A DNA stretch of 64,000 bases from Flavobacteriales bacterium (GTDB lineage Bacteria > Bacteroidota > Bacteroidia > NS11-12g > UBA9320). The notes beneath the pieces are model-generated. The model saw only the letters and a program-made list of their open reading frames with translations. It ran no database searches and was not told the DNA's origin. The translations under genes and the position numbers were made by a program. Positions 7,160-15,678 of the stretch are shown in pieces. Positions within the stretch are counted from its first letter, which is position 1, and each line of letters starts with the position of its first letter. The stretch spans positions 124,001-188,000 of the forward strand of contig JACJZT010000005.1 of assembly GCA_020635455.1 (NCBI GenBank). The letters run 5' to 3'.

Positions 7160-7582
7160 TTAGGAAATGGGGTTTTTGAAGATTGTATATTCGTATTCCG
7201 ACTCATTCTTTTCGTGCAGAAACTTAAGTTTTGCCCCGTCTTCATCCTTTGCTCTGAAGTAAGATGTGTGAGTGATAGTTTCACCTTTCTTTTTCCATTC
7301 AATGGTAAATGAATAAAGGTATTCCTTATTGTAAAATTCCTCCAGATAGAGGATCATTTTTTTCAGACAATCGATGCTGCTTTTACCACTGCTCGAATGC
7401 AAAAGCATGTAATTCTCATGATTGGGATTATAGGTGAGAAGATTTAATTTGATGGTTTCATCATCGCTCATGATGTTTACGTGGTAATCGAAATGGCAGC
7501 TTACACCATTGTCTTGCTTCAGCATTTCAACGATCTTGTGTTGGAGACTTATCTGTAAAAGTTTCTTGTCGTATGCATTCAT
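7160..7582 (-). CDS. Conserved hypothetical protein, 140 aa
   Basis: I do not recognise the family. The protein is soluble-looking, with no signal peptide or membrane segment, and mixed alpha/beta composition (for example MLLHSSSGKSSIDCLKKMIL, EEFYNKEYLYSFTIEWKKKG and THTSYFRAKDEDGAKLKFLH). It lies tail-to-tail with the UDP-glucuronate decarboxylase gene, three bases apart, and divergent from tadA. A GTATG/CATAC inverted repeat lies over its start codon and might be an operator, but this is weak. Confidence 0.6.
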   Translation of the reverse strand: MNAYDKKLLQISLQHKIVEMLKQDNGVSCHFDYHVNIMSDDETIKLNLLTYNPNHENYMLLHSSSGKSSIDCLKKMILYLEEFYNKEYLYSFTIEWKKKGETITHTSYFRAKDEDGAKLKFLHEKNESEYEYTIFKNPIS

Positions 7583-7673
7583 ACAGCGAATGTATGCATT
7601 TCCTCATTTAATCCATCGAAATGCCCGGTCAAATGCATTCAGCCTGCATAAGTTTATCATGGATATTTAAAAT

Positions 7674-7681
7674 TAAATTTG
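7674..7681 (+). promoter_or_regulatory. -7 promoter box for tadA
   Basis: TAAATTTG matches TAnnTTTG and ends only four bases before the tadA ATG at 7686, so the transcript would have almost no leader unless translation starts at the ATG at 7704. Confidence 0.45.
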
Positions 7682-7685
7682 CGAA

Positions 7686-8120
7686 ATGGATCCTTCCTAT
7701 TTTATGAAACAGGCCTACAGGGAAGCTTTGAATGCATTTGAAGCGGATGAAGTACCGATAGGGGCCGTGGTAGTTTGTGAAAACCGGATCATTGCCAGAG
7801 GTTTTAACCAAACTGAAATGCTCATCGACACAACAGCACATGCAGAAATTCTGGCCTTAACTGCTGCCTTCATACATTTGGGAAGCAAGATACTGGACGA
7901 GTGCACCCTTTATGTAACGATCGAACCTTGTGTAATGTGTGCAGGTGCACTAAAATGGGCTCGCATCGGAAAATTGGTTTACGGAGCTGATGAACCAAAA
8001 TCGGGCTTCAGCAAGTTCAGTCCATCCGTTCTGCACCCTTCTACTAAAATTGAAAAAGGCTTACTTAAAGATGAATGTGCTGCCCTGATGCAGGATTTTT
8101 TCAGAAAGAAAAGAGTTTAA
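7686..8120 (+). CDS. tadA: tRNA-specific adenosine deaminase
   Basis: This 144-residue cytidine-deaminase-fold enzyme converts A34 to inosine in tRNA-Arg(ACG). It has the zinc ligand and catalytic Glu in TTAHAEILAL (residues about 52-57), the two Cys ligands in TIEPCVMCAGA, and the family sequence EADEVPIGAVVV near the N-terminus. The length is typical. The start at 7686 keeps the usual N-terminal helix; a start at 7704 is possible. Its last four bases overlap the end of the convergent glycosyltransferase gene. Confidence 0.95.
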   Translation: MDPSYFMKQAYREALNAFEADEVPIGAVVVCENRIIARGFNQTEMLIDTTAHAEILALTAAFIHLGSKILDECTLYVTIEPCVMCAGALKWARIGKLVYGADEPKSGFSKFSPSVLHPSTKIEKGLLKDECAALMQDFFRKKRV

Positions 8121-9529
8121 TAAAACTTGATCTTCCGCATAGCGAAAAAGACCATTTTCAATAAGATCAATCCGTGCTTAAACCTTGAGATGTTGGTATC
8201 CCCATAGGTTCTTTCCTTGTAGCGAATCGGGATCTCCACGATCTTGAGATTTAGTTTGTAGGCACCAAAGATCAGGTCGAAATCACCGAAAGGATCGAAT
8301 TCACCAAAAAAAGACCGGTTCTTGATCAGTTTGTAGTAATCTTCCCTCAATATGACCTTGGTTCCGCATAAGGTGTCTTTGAAAGGTTGCTCGAGCAGCC
8401 AGGTAAAGGCCCAGCTGAAGAATTTATTTCCAAGCATGTTCAAAAAACGCATAGCATTTTTATCCATTGCATATACCAAACGGCTCCCATTAATAAAACC
8501 CCCTTTCCCCTGAGCTATTGCCCTGTAAAATTTTGGAAGGTCTTCAGGCGGAACGGTCAGGTCGGCATCCAATATCATTAATATATCACAAGTGGCCATG
8601 CCAAAACCTTTTCGCACAGCATCACCTTTTCCTTTTCCATCCTGCTGAGCGATCTTTATGTCATGACTGTCTTTGTACTTTTCGGCGATCTCCTGAATTT
8701 TTTTCCATGTGTCGTCCGTACTGTTGCCTTCCACAAAAATTATTTCAGTATGTTTTCCCAGTTTGGGTAAACGCAGTATGGCATTCTCAATGTTGCCGCT
8801 TTCGTTCCTTGCCGGAATGACCACTGAAACAGAATACCTTTCCGCGGCTTGCCTTTCATCCAGGTTTGCCTGCAATTGGGCAAAAGAGAAATGATTTATT
8901 CCGAATAATTTGAAAAAAGGCAACCTGGCAATGTATTTGTTTATGAACCAGCTTAAAATCGGTATATACACCGGTAGCAACATTCTGCGGTTCTTGCGGT
9001 AAACGTCAAATCCCGACAGGTAAAGTAGGTTGTTTATATCCTGCTGGGTCAACCAGTTTTGTTCGGGTGTTTTGGTTTTGATGCCCAAAGATTCTCCAAT
9101 GCTGAGCAAAGGCTCCCAAAGTTTGTTGTAATAACTCACTATTACTTTGGTTTGGCTGTGACATACCTTTTTAACCTGGTCGAAAACCGCCTGTACATCC
9201 TCAAGATATCCAACCAGATTGCTGATGATCACCACATCATAGGTTTGATCAAGAGTTATATTCTCTGCACTCATCACACGCACATCAAGTTCGGGGTACT
9301 GCGATCTTGCCTGCTCGATCATAGCTTCAGAAAAGTCAATTCCCGTTTTGCGTTTTCCCTTTATTCCTGCCAGCAACTCACCGGTGCCGCATCCTATGTC
9401 GAGAACCGAATTGTCGTCATGAATAAAATAATCGATGTATCGGGTGATGTCGTTCCAGTAATATGCATGTCTATTTCTGGCTTTAATTCTTTTACCGGCT
9501 ATAGATTGAAAATACTCCCTGGATGACAT
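8117..9529 (-). CDS. Methyltransferase-glycosyltransferase (GT2) fusion protein
   Basis: The ~470-residue protein joins two domains. Residues 1-200 are a class I SAM methyltransferase (motif I VLDIGCGTGELLAGI, then VRVMSAENITLDQTYDVVII). Residues about 230-470 are a DPM1-like GT2 glycosyltransferase with YSVSVVIPARNESGNIENAI, the DxD-type ILDADLTVPPEDLPKF, and the acceptor region LCGTKVILREDYYKL. Such enzymes transfer sugars to lipid carriers. The start was set at 9529 (MSSREYF) because a TATATTTG promoter box lies at 9551-9558, upstream of it but downstream of an earlier in-frame ATG. It clusters with a second methyltransferase and a GT39-like protein on the same strand. Confidence 0.88.
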   Translation of the reverse strand: MSSREYFQSIAGKRIKARNRHAYYWNDITRYIDYFIHDDNSVLDIGCGTGELLAGIKGKRKTGIDFSEAMIEQARSQYPELDVRVMSAENITLDQTYDVVIISNLVGYLEDVQAVFDQVKKVCHSQTKVIVSYYNKLWEPLLSIGESLGIKTKTPEQNWLTQQDINNLLYLSGFDVYRKNRRMLLPVYIPILSWFINKYIARLPFFKLFGINHFSFAQLQANLDERQAAERYSVSVVIPARNESGNIENAILRLPKLGKHTEIIFVEGNSTDDTWKKIQEIAEKYKDSHDIKIAQQDGKGKGDAVRKGFGMATCDILMILDADLTVPPEDLPKFYRAIAQGKGGFINGSRLVYAMDKNAMRFLNMLGNKFFSWAFTWLLEQPFKDTLCGTKVILREDYYKLIKNRSFFGEFDPFGDFDLIFGAYKLNLKIVEIPIRYKERTYGDTNISRFKHGLILLKMVFFAMRKIKFY

Positions 9530-9550
9530 GTTGATTTTTAAAAAGTTTGC

Positions 9551-9558
9551 AAATATAA
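9551..9558 (-). promoter_or_regulatory. -7 promoter box for the methyltransferase-GT2 gene
   Basis: The reverse strand reads TATATTTG (TAnnTTTG), with a TTTTGG about 20 bp further upstream as a possible -33 element. It fixes the gene start at 9529. Confidence 0.55.
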
Positions 9559-9643
9559 TTAGTTGAACGGGCCCTTCCAAAATGGATTCCATATAGCGGC
9601 CATTACCTTGCCTGAAACCATTCTTAAGAACAAGTAGCGTAAC

Positions 9644-10411
9644 TTACGAGGCGTCCTTTTCGATCACGATGGTCACAAACATTGAAAAAATGCCTGAAAT
9701 GGGTTGAAGAACGGATTCGATTCCCTTTAAAAATCCAAAAGAAAAAGAAGGTACCAGCGATTTCATCGAAACCCCTCCCGAAAGAAGATATCTTAAGGGA
9801 GTGTGCTTTTTGAAACAGGTGATCTTAAGTTCCGGGAATTCTTTCGAAAATCTTTCCCTGTCGCGATCAAAAACTATATAAGGCAGTGCTCCGTTCGCAT
9901 CGCTCATGGGACCGGATGATGGAATTTTCCAATCGCCCTTCGGATTGAAGGTTTCGTGATGAAAATTGTTGTAAATGAATCTCCCCCAAGCCGAATTCCA
10001 GGGTTCGTTCATAACGATCTTCCCGCCGGGTTTAAGGGTTCTTCTCATTTCCTGCAGGAATTTCAGACTGTCGGGTACATGATGAAAAACATCCACCATC
10101 AGAAATGCGGAAACCGAGTTGTCTTCAAAAGGCATATCCAATGCATCAAAAACCATATCGTTCCCCGGCAGAGGTAAAATGTCTGAAGTGATCACATCGG
10201 GTATGATGTCCTTTAAAAATCCACCTCCGGAACCCAGTTCAAGGATCTTTCCTTCCGGCACTCCATTGAGGTGTTTTTTCATGTTGCTGTACCATTCCTG
10301 ATAAAGCTTCTTTAAAAAGGGTTTTGAAAGAATGATCTCTTTGTGTTTGATCGTTCGACGCGGGTCATCGAGATCGTATTCATCTATACCCTTTAAACGC
10401 AGAAATCCCAT
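9644..10411 (-). CDS. Class I SAM-dependent methyltransferase
   Basis: The 255-residue protein carries motif I KILELGSGGGFLKDI (residues about 50-64), DALDMPFEDNSVSAFLMVDV and HHVPDSLKFLQEMRRTLKPGG, the standard Methyltransf_11 layout. The substrate is not evident; its position in a glycan cluster suggests a sugar or lipid-linked intermediate. Its ATG overlaps the stop codon of the upstream GT39-like gene (TAATG), implying translational coupling. Confidence 0.85.
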   Translation of the reverse strand: MGFLRLKGIDEYDLDDPRRTIKHKEIILSKPFLKKLYQEWYSNMKKHLNGVPEGKILELGSGGGFLKDIIPDVITSDILPLPGNDMVFDALDMPFEDNSVSAFLMVDVFHHVPDSLKFLQEMRRTLKPGGKIVMNEPWNSAWGRFIYNNFHHETFNPKGDWKIPSSGPMSDANGALPYIVFDRDRERFSKEFPELKITCFKKHTPLRYLLSGGVSMKSLVPSFSFGFLKGIESVLQPISGIFSMFVTIVIEKDAS

Positions 10412-12144
10412 TATTTTATTTTGTACAGTATGGCTTCTTCATCAACTCCCATAACCTTTACCAACTCAAACCGGTCAGGATATCTCTGTGCCAGAGGGGC
10501 CATGTAATTATGGATGGAATTGATGATCCTTTTTTTATCGTAATCCTGATAAGCCAGCATAATTGGAGGCATCCGGGGATCGTATTGTGAACTGACATCA
10601 CCGCTTACTTTTGGATCAAGCCTTAAATTGGCGAACATCACATGTGTAACTTTTTTGGATTTGAGAAAATTGTAAAGCGAATCTGCATCGGATGGACCGT
10701 TGGCTTTATATACAGGAAAGAACTCCATCCCGTGACCGTAAACGAAACTCATCGGTGCCTTTCTGCTAATTACCAGAGACCCTTCTGGCAGGCTGTCGGC
10801 GCAGTATTCACTTAATTTTAAGAAATTTTTATAATCGTCTGTATATCCTTCGAACTTATCGCCTTTGATCAGGTTTTTCTTAACGATGGGAATGTTTTTA
10901 AGTATTCTCGCATTGGTAGTTTTTATGTTTACAATTATGAAAACACTCACGGTAAACAGGTAAAAGATCTGGTACCCTTTGGTTCCGGGTTTGTTAAAGA
11001 ATACATATAAACCATAAAAAATACACATTAGCATTAGTGGTACATACACCATGACCAGACGGGTTTGCCCCCAACTGGTTTGAAGAACGATGAAGGTAAT
11101 GGAAAGCAATGCAAAAAAGTAAAGTGCTGAGGACAGTATGTATTTTTGCTTGTGTCTGAAAGCGGTAATCAATCCTATGATCAAAATTGCCACGGTAAAT
11201 AAGGCAAGGGGACCGGAAAAGTCTGTTCCTTCATTTTTAAAGCCAAGTATTTCCCAAAATCTGCCGGCAAGGTAAATAACGGTATTTCCGATAAATCGGT
11301 TTATGAAACCATCCAGATCTTCGGTTCCCTTAGATGGATCATATGCGTCTTTGAGATATAGAATGTTGGTTTGTGAGAACTGGCTGACCTTGGATCCCCA
11401 TAAGGTTCTTTTGATGAGTTCAACCACACCGGCCACAACTCCAAAGGAAACCACGGTAAAAGCAGCGCTTTTAAACTGTTTGGTGATCAGAAAATAAAAG
11501 GCGATTGCCATAAATGCACCCAGCCCGACGGTACGACTAAAAAACAGCGTAAACAGAATCAGGCCCAGCAACAACCATTTGCCCCAGCTTTTCTTCAAAC
11601 CTTCGCTATCCGGTTTCTGAAGGTATTCAAAATGTTTAAAGAGAATTACAAAAAAGACCCCCTGGAACATGAGGTAAAATGCTTCGGTATAGGTAAGGCT
11701 GGCATAGGTTAAGGCAAACCAGTTAATGGCAAATATGAGAATGGATGGGAATAATACGGCATAGGGTATCCTTTGTGAAAATGCACGCCAGGTAAAGTAT
11801 ATACTGGCAACAAAAAATAGAACGGAAAAAAACTTGAGATACAGGACCTTCACCCCGAATATTTTTATGGGCAAAGCCAGAAACATTACATAAAGTGGAG
11901 CGTTATCGGTATAATAATATCCAAAAAAATCTTTGGCGTAATTATTTCCTGCCATGATGTATAAAGCATCATCATGACCAATGGAAATTTTGGCGTCGAA
12001 CATGAGAATGCTGAACAAGAGGGCAAGAATGGTCAGGACCCAGCCCAACATATTATCTCGACTCTGACACCAATCTTCAAACCTTTCGAACAAGGACCTT
12101 CCAATTTTTGGCTTTACAGGATTCTTTTGCTTTGACTTACTCAT
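10411..12144 (-). CDS. GT39-like membrane glycosyltransferase (ArnT/PMT type)
   Basis: The 577-residue protein has a cytoplasmic basic N-terminus, about a dozen hydrophobic segments and a C-terminal periplasmic domain. The first loop holds SIGHDDALYIMAGNNYAKDF and YYTDNAPLYVMFLALP, the acidic-residue arrangement expected of GT39/GT-C lipid-linked sugar transferases. It probably moves sugars from a polyprenyl-phosphate donor to an acceptor at the outer face of the inner membrane; the adjacent GT2 fusion could make that donor. The start at 12144 (MSKSKQ) is downstream of a TATTTTTG promoter box, which rules out the earlier ATG at 12192. Confidence 0.8.
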   Translation of the reverse strand: MSKSKQKNPVKPKIGRSLFERFEDWCQSRDNMLGWVLTILALLFSILMFDAKISIGHDDALYIMAGNNYAKDFFGYYYTDNAPLYVMFLALPIKIFGVKVLYLKFFSVLFFVASIYFTWRAFSQRIPYAVLFPSILIFAINWFALTYASLTYTEAFYLMFQGVFFVILFKHFEYLQKPDSEGLKKSWGKWLLLGLILFTLFFSRTVGLGAFMAIAFYFLITKQFKSAAFTVVSFGVVAGVVELIKRTLWGSKVSQFSQTNILYLKDAYDPSKGTEDLDGFINRFIGNTVIYLAGRFWEILGFKNEGTDFSGPLALFTVAILIIGLITAFRHKQKYILSSALYFFALLSITFIVLQTSWGQTRLVMVYVPLMLMCIFYGLYVFFNKPGTKGYQIFYLFTVSVFIIVNIKTTNARILKNIPIVKKNLIKGDKFEGYTDDYKNFLKLSEYCADSLPEGSLVISRKAPMSFVYGHGMEFFPVYKANGPSDADSLYNFLKSKKVTHVMFANLRLDPKVSGDVSSQYDPRMPPIMLAYQDYDKKRIINSIHNYMAPLAQRYPDRFELVKVMGVDEEAILYKIK

Positions 12145-12165
12145 TTTATCTTTTTTCGAAAAAAG

Positions 12166-12173
12166 CAAAAATA
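12166..12173 (-). promoter_or_regulatory. -7 promoter box for the GT39-like gene
   Basis: The reverse strand reads TATTTTTG (TAnnTTTG), 22 bp before the ATG at 12144. Confidence 0.5.
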
Positions 12174-12310
12174 GAGTTTTTAAAGCAACCACATGCTTAA
12201 TTTCTTGGCATTTCAGGCAAGGGCAGAAGCAAACTTAATATTCGCCAGAATGCCGGTAGCGCTTCTGAAATATTTTATTTCGGATGGTCTGTGAGATTTT
12301 TTGGTAATTG

Positions 12311-12329
12311 TCCTCGTTTGCAACGAGGA
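12311..12329. repeat. REP-like palindrome upstream of the RAYT gene
   Basis: TCCTCGTTTGCAACGAGGA is a perfect 8 bp stem with a TGC loop. The same TCCTCGTT/AACGAGGA core occurs downstream of the transposase gene at 13001-13021. Confidence 0.8.
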
Positions 12330-12381
12330 TAAGCGAAAAAAACATTTTCAATGTAATTCTAATTAAAGGGGTCAAGCTAAA

Positions 12382-12936
12382 ATGTTAAAAGACCAATATC
12401 AGATCCGAAATCAAAACGGAATTCATTTTCTGTCGTTAACCGTAGTAAAAGGGATAGATCTTTTTACCCTAAAAGAGAACTCTTTCGTAATTGTTGATTC
12501 ATTAAATTACTGCAGTAATCACAAGAATCTTGAAATTTTTGCATGGATCATATTGAGCAATCATGTTCATTTGGTTTGTAAGGTAAATGCCCCTCACAAA
12601 TTATCAGATTTCTTACGTGACTTTAAAAAATTCACTTCAAAAAAATTAATTAAAACTATAATGAATTCCAATGAAAGCAGAAGTGTTTGGATGTTGGATA
12701 AATTTGGTTTTGAGGCAAAAAGAACACGAAGAGCGAAATACTTCAAAGTATGGAACGATGGTAATCAGGAAATTGAACTTTATGATAAAGAGGGTTTGAA
12801 AGATAAAATAGATGATATACACAACAAGGCAGTTAGAGAGATGATCGTAAACAAACCTGAAGACTACGTGTTAAGCAGTGCCATGAATTACCATGGCTTT
12901 GATGGACTTGTCAAAATAACCATTTGTAAATTTTGA
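12382..12936 (+). CDS. REP-associated tyrosine transposase (RAYT, IS200-like Y1 family)
   Basis: The 184-residue protein has the IS200/RAYT HUH motif in WIILSNHVHLVCKVN (residues about 56-70), the following DFLRDFKKFTSKKLIK helix, and the C-terminal IDDIHNKAVREMIVNKPEDY-SSAMNY signature. RAYTs bind and mobilise REP palindromes via single-strand DNA hairpins. The flanking GTCCTCGTT palindromes are its expected substrates, with one upstream and two downstream. The gene looks complete. It is a domesticated or single-copy type rather than a classic insertion sequence, since no terminal IS ends are obvious. Confidence 0.9.
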   Translation: MLKDQYQIRNQNGIHFLSLTVVKGIDLFTLKENSFVIVDSLNYCSNHKNLEIFAWIILSNHVHLVCKVNAPHKLSDFLRDFKKFTSKKLIKTIMNSNESRSVWMLDKFGFEAKRTRRAKYFKVWNDGNQEIELYDKEGLKDKIDDIHNKAVREMIVNKPEDYVLSSAMNYHGFDGLVKITICKF

Positions 12937-12972
12937 ACCCGCTAAATTGAATGTTAATTTCTGTAAAGTATT

Positions 12973-13021
12973 CTCGTTAAAAAAAACGAGGTTCTCGCCC
13001 GTCCTCGTTACAAACGAGGAC
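12973..13021. repeat. Pair of REP-like palindromes downstream of the RAYT gene
   Basis: CTCGTT/AACGAG at 12973-12990 with an A-rich loop is followed by GTCCTCGTT/AACGAGGAC at 13001-13021, a perfect 9 bp stem with an ACA loop. The tandem arrangement resembles a REPIN. Confidence 0.8.
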
Positions 13022-13038
13022 GTCCCCATCCCAAAACC

Positions 13039-13449
13039 CTAATTCAATTTGAAAGAAATTGGAATGGTAAAATATACACTAACAGGTGTTCCCCTTTGCG
13101 TTCCCGGTTGCCAGTCGGGCATCGCGGCAATAACATCAATGGCCGCTTCCTCCAGTCCATAACCCAGTTTCTTTTTGTTGATACTGTGAATGTCGACTAT
13201 TTTTCCGGTTTTCGACACCGTGAAACGCAGCACTACCCTGCCTTGTATTCCTGCTTCCATCGCAGCTTTCGGGTACTTCAGATTTTTGGAAATGAATTTC
13301 ATCATCGCCTCTTCCCCACCCGGATAAGAAGGCATTTGTTCCGTAAAGGTCAGGGTTTCCTCTTCTTCCTTTTCTTTGGGAATCGTATCGATTTGTGACA
13401 TTCCCAAAAAACAACTCAACATCAGGGCAAGGGTGAACAGATATTTCAT
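13039..13449 (-). CDS. TonB-domain energy transducer-like protein
   Basis: The 136-residue protein has a signal peptide (MKYLFTLALMLSCFLGMSQ) rather than the usual TonB membrane anchor. An acidic linker and a complete TonB C-terminal domain follow (YPGGEEAMMKFISKNLKYPK, then AGIQGRVVLRFTVSKTGKI, and a closing PDWQPGTQRGTPVSVYFTIP). Short exported TonB-C proteins of this kind are common in Bacteroidota; without a transmembrane anchor it may act in the periplasm rather than couple to ExbBD. The start at 13449 lies just below a TATTTTTG promoter box, excluding the upstream ATG. It is divergent from uvrB. Confidence 0.85.
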   Translation of the reverse strand: MKYLFTLALMLSCFLGMSQIDTIPKEKEEEETLTFTEQMPSYPGGEEAMMKFISKNLKYPKAAMEAGIQGRVVLRFTVSKTGKIVDIHSINKKKLGYGLEEAAIDVIAAMPDWQPGTQRGTPVSVYFTIPISFKLN

Positions 13450-13454
13450 TTTTT

Positions 13455-13462
13455 CAAAAATA
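13455..13462 (-). promoter_or_regulatory. -7 promoter box for the TonB-domain gene
   Basis: The reverse strand reads TATTTTTG (TAnnTTTG), a few bases before the ATG at 13449. Confidence 0.5.
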
Positions 13463-13565
13463 ATTATAAGAAGGTTGAATAACAATAAACTTTAAATTCG
13501 GTTTACAAACGGTCTTTCAGCTTTGAAATGCGTTCTAAGAACTTTTTTAACTTCCTCTGCAAATG

Positions 13566-13573
13566 TATCTTCG
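13566..13573 (+). promoter_or_regulatory. Possible -7 box for uvrB
   Basis: TATCTTCG matches TAnnTTTG at 7 of 8 positions and ends 10 bp before the uvrB ATG at 13583. Confidence 0.4.
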
Positions 13574-13582
13574 CAACCATTC

Positions 13583-15613
13583 ATGAAATTTATTCTCGAA
13601 TCCGAATTCAGTCCAACGGGAGACCAGCCAAATGCCATTCAGCAATTGGTTCAGGGCATTAATGAAGGAGATAAGGACCAGATCCTGCTAGGGGTTACCG
13701 GTTCGGGTAAAACATTTACCATCGCAAATGTGATACAGGAGGTGCAAAAACCTACTTTGATCATTAGCCATAACAAAACCCTTGTTGCCCAACTCTATTC
13801 TGAATTCAAACACTTTTTTCCAAAAAATTCCGTACAGTTCTTTGTGTCGTATTACGATTATTATCAGCCTGAGGCCTATCTGCCTACATCCAATACGTAC
13901 ATTGAGAAAGATCTGAATATCAATGAAGAAATTGAGAAAATGAGACTCAAAACCACATCAGCCCTGCTCTCCGGAAGAAGAGACGTCATTGTGGTGGCTT
14001 CGGTTTCATGCATCTACGGTGCCGGTAATCCATACGATTACGAGAGTAGCATTATCCGTTTGGAAACCGGACAAAAAATTGCCAGGAACGTGTTTCTATA
14101 CAGCCTGGTAGACAGCTTGTACAGTAGAACTACACTGGATTTCAAAAGAGGGACCTTCAGGGTTAACGGAGATACCGTGGATATTTTTCTTGCTTACGAG
14201 GATTATGCATTTCGGGTGTCTTTTTTCGGAAATGAAATCGAAGAACTCAGTTCGTTTGATCCTCTTACCGGAAAGACCATCGAGAAACTTGAACATATGG
14301 CGATCTTCCCGGCCAATATTTATGTTACCAACCGGGATAGCATGCAACAGGCCATTCGGGAAATTCAGGACGAACTGGTGGCACAAACCGAATATTTCCG
14401 CTCCACCGGAAAAGCGTTGGAAGCAAAAAGACTGGAAGAAAGAACCACTTTTGACCTCGAAATGATCCGTGAACTGGGTTATTGCAGCGGGATTGAAAAT
14501 TACAGCCGATTTATGGATAAGCGTAAACCCGGACAAAGACCCTTTTGTTTGCTGGACTATTTTCCGGAAGATTACCTTACAGTCATCGATGAAAGCCATG
14601 TTACGCTTCCGCAGATCAGAGGAATGTATGGTGGTGACCGAAGCCGCAAACAGAATTTGGTGGAATATGGTTTCCGGCTGCCCGCAGCACTGGATAACAG
14701 ACCTTTGAAGTTTGATGAATTTGAAATGATGCAGAGTCAGACGATCTACGTAAGTGCAACACCCGCAGATTATGAAATGCAAAAATGTGAAGGTATTCTG
14801 GTTGAACAACTCATTCGACCAACAGGATTGCTCGATCCGGAAATTGAAGTCAGACCTCTGCACAATCAGGTGGATGATTTACTGGATGAGATCGACCTGA
14901 GGGTGAAAATGGGTGACCGTGTACTGGTAACTACACTTACCAAAAGGATGGCTGAAGAATTGGATAAATATTTAAGAAATCTCGGAATTAATGCCACTTA
15001 CATTCATAGTGAAGTTAAAACCCTTGAAAGAGTAGAAATATTAAAAAATCTGCGACTCGGAAACATTGATGTTCTGGTTGGAGTCAATCTGCTCAGAGAA
15101 GGCTTAGACCTGCCCGAAGTATCCATGGTTGCCATACTGGATGCAGACAAGGAAGGTTTTTTGAGAAGTGAAAGAAGTCTAACGCAAACCATTGGCAGAG
15201 CAGCAAGAAACGAAAGAGGAAAAGTAATCATGTATGCAAATACCATCACTCAAAGCATGCAAAAAACCATTGATGAGACCAACCGAAGGAGAAAGAGACA
15301 AATTGAATACAATCTGGAACACGACATAACCCCAAAAACCATTATCAAAGAAATTGAGGAATTGATAGAACGGCCGGATCAAAAAGTTTATGGCAGTGGT
15401 TCAAGGGCTTACACCGAAAAAGAAGGTGTGGATCTTGCTGCAGATCCGATCCTGGTGTATATGGGTCTGGATGAATTAAAAAAATTACATGCAGAAACCA
15501 AGTCTAAAATGACCAAAGCGGCAAAAGAACTTGACTTTATACAAGCGGCTCAATTCAGGGATGAATTATTCGAATTGGAAAAAATTATCAAACAAAAGAA
15601 AAGATCAGAATAA
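13583..15613 (+). CDS. uvrB: Excinuclease ABC subunit B
   Basis: This ~676-residue helicase-like protein verifies DNA damage within the UvrABC repair complex. Seen: Walker A GVTGSGKT, the beta-hairpin motif VSYYDYYQPEAYLP (residues about 95-108), the DESH box of helicase motif II, the SAT-type motif YVSATPADYE, motif VI QTIGRAARNERGKV, and a C-terminal UvrC-binding UVR domain (AAKELDFIQAAQFRDELFEL). The start MKFILESEFSPTGDQP at 13583 matches the family N-terminus; the 20 residues preceding it in frame overlap the promoter. The next gene starts 65 bp downstream. Confidence 0.97.
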   Translation: MKFILESEFSPTGDQPNAIQQLVQGINEGDKDQILLGVTGSGKTFTIANVIQEVQKPTLIISHNKTLVAQLYSEFKHFFPKNSVQFFVSYYDYYQPEAYLPTSNTYIEKDLNINEEIEKMRLKTTSALLSGRRDVIVVASVSCIYGAGNPYDYESSIIRLETGQKIARNVFLYSLVDSLYSRTTLDFKRGTFRVNGDTVDIFLAYEDYAFRVSFFGNEIEELSSFDPLTGKTIEKLEHMAIFPANIYVTNRDSMQQAIREIQDELVAQTEYFRSTGKALEAKRLEERTTFDLEMIRELGYCSGIENYSRFMDKRKPGQRPFCLLDYFPEDYLTVIDESHVTLPQIRGMYGGDRSRKQNLVEYGFRLPAALDNRPLKFDEFEMMQSQTIYVSATPADYEMQKCEGILVEQLIRPTGLLDPEIEVRPLHNQVDDLLDEIDLRVKMGDRVLVTTLTKRMAEELDKYLRNLGINATYIHSEVKTLERVEILKNLRLGNIDVLVGVNLLREGLDLPEVSMVAILDADKEGFLRSERSLTQTIGRAARNERGKVIMYANTITQSMQKTIDETNRRRKRQIEYNLEHDITPKTIIKEIEELIERPDQKVYGSGSRAYTEKEGVDLAADPILVYMGLDELKKLHAETKSKMTKAAKELDFIQAAQFRDELFELEKIIKQKKRSE

Positions 15614-15678
15614 GGACTGGTGGCATATATTACATTCCTTATACATTTTTAACATATCCATAACGTTTCTATACATTC

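Noticed and set aside
7571..7597. Inverted repeat over the start codon of the 140-residue hypothetical gene
   Set aside because: Only short imperfect arms (GTATG/CATAC plus partial GAATG/CATTC), too weak to call an operator.
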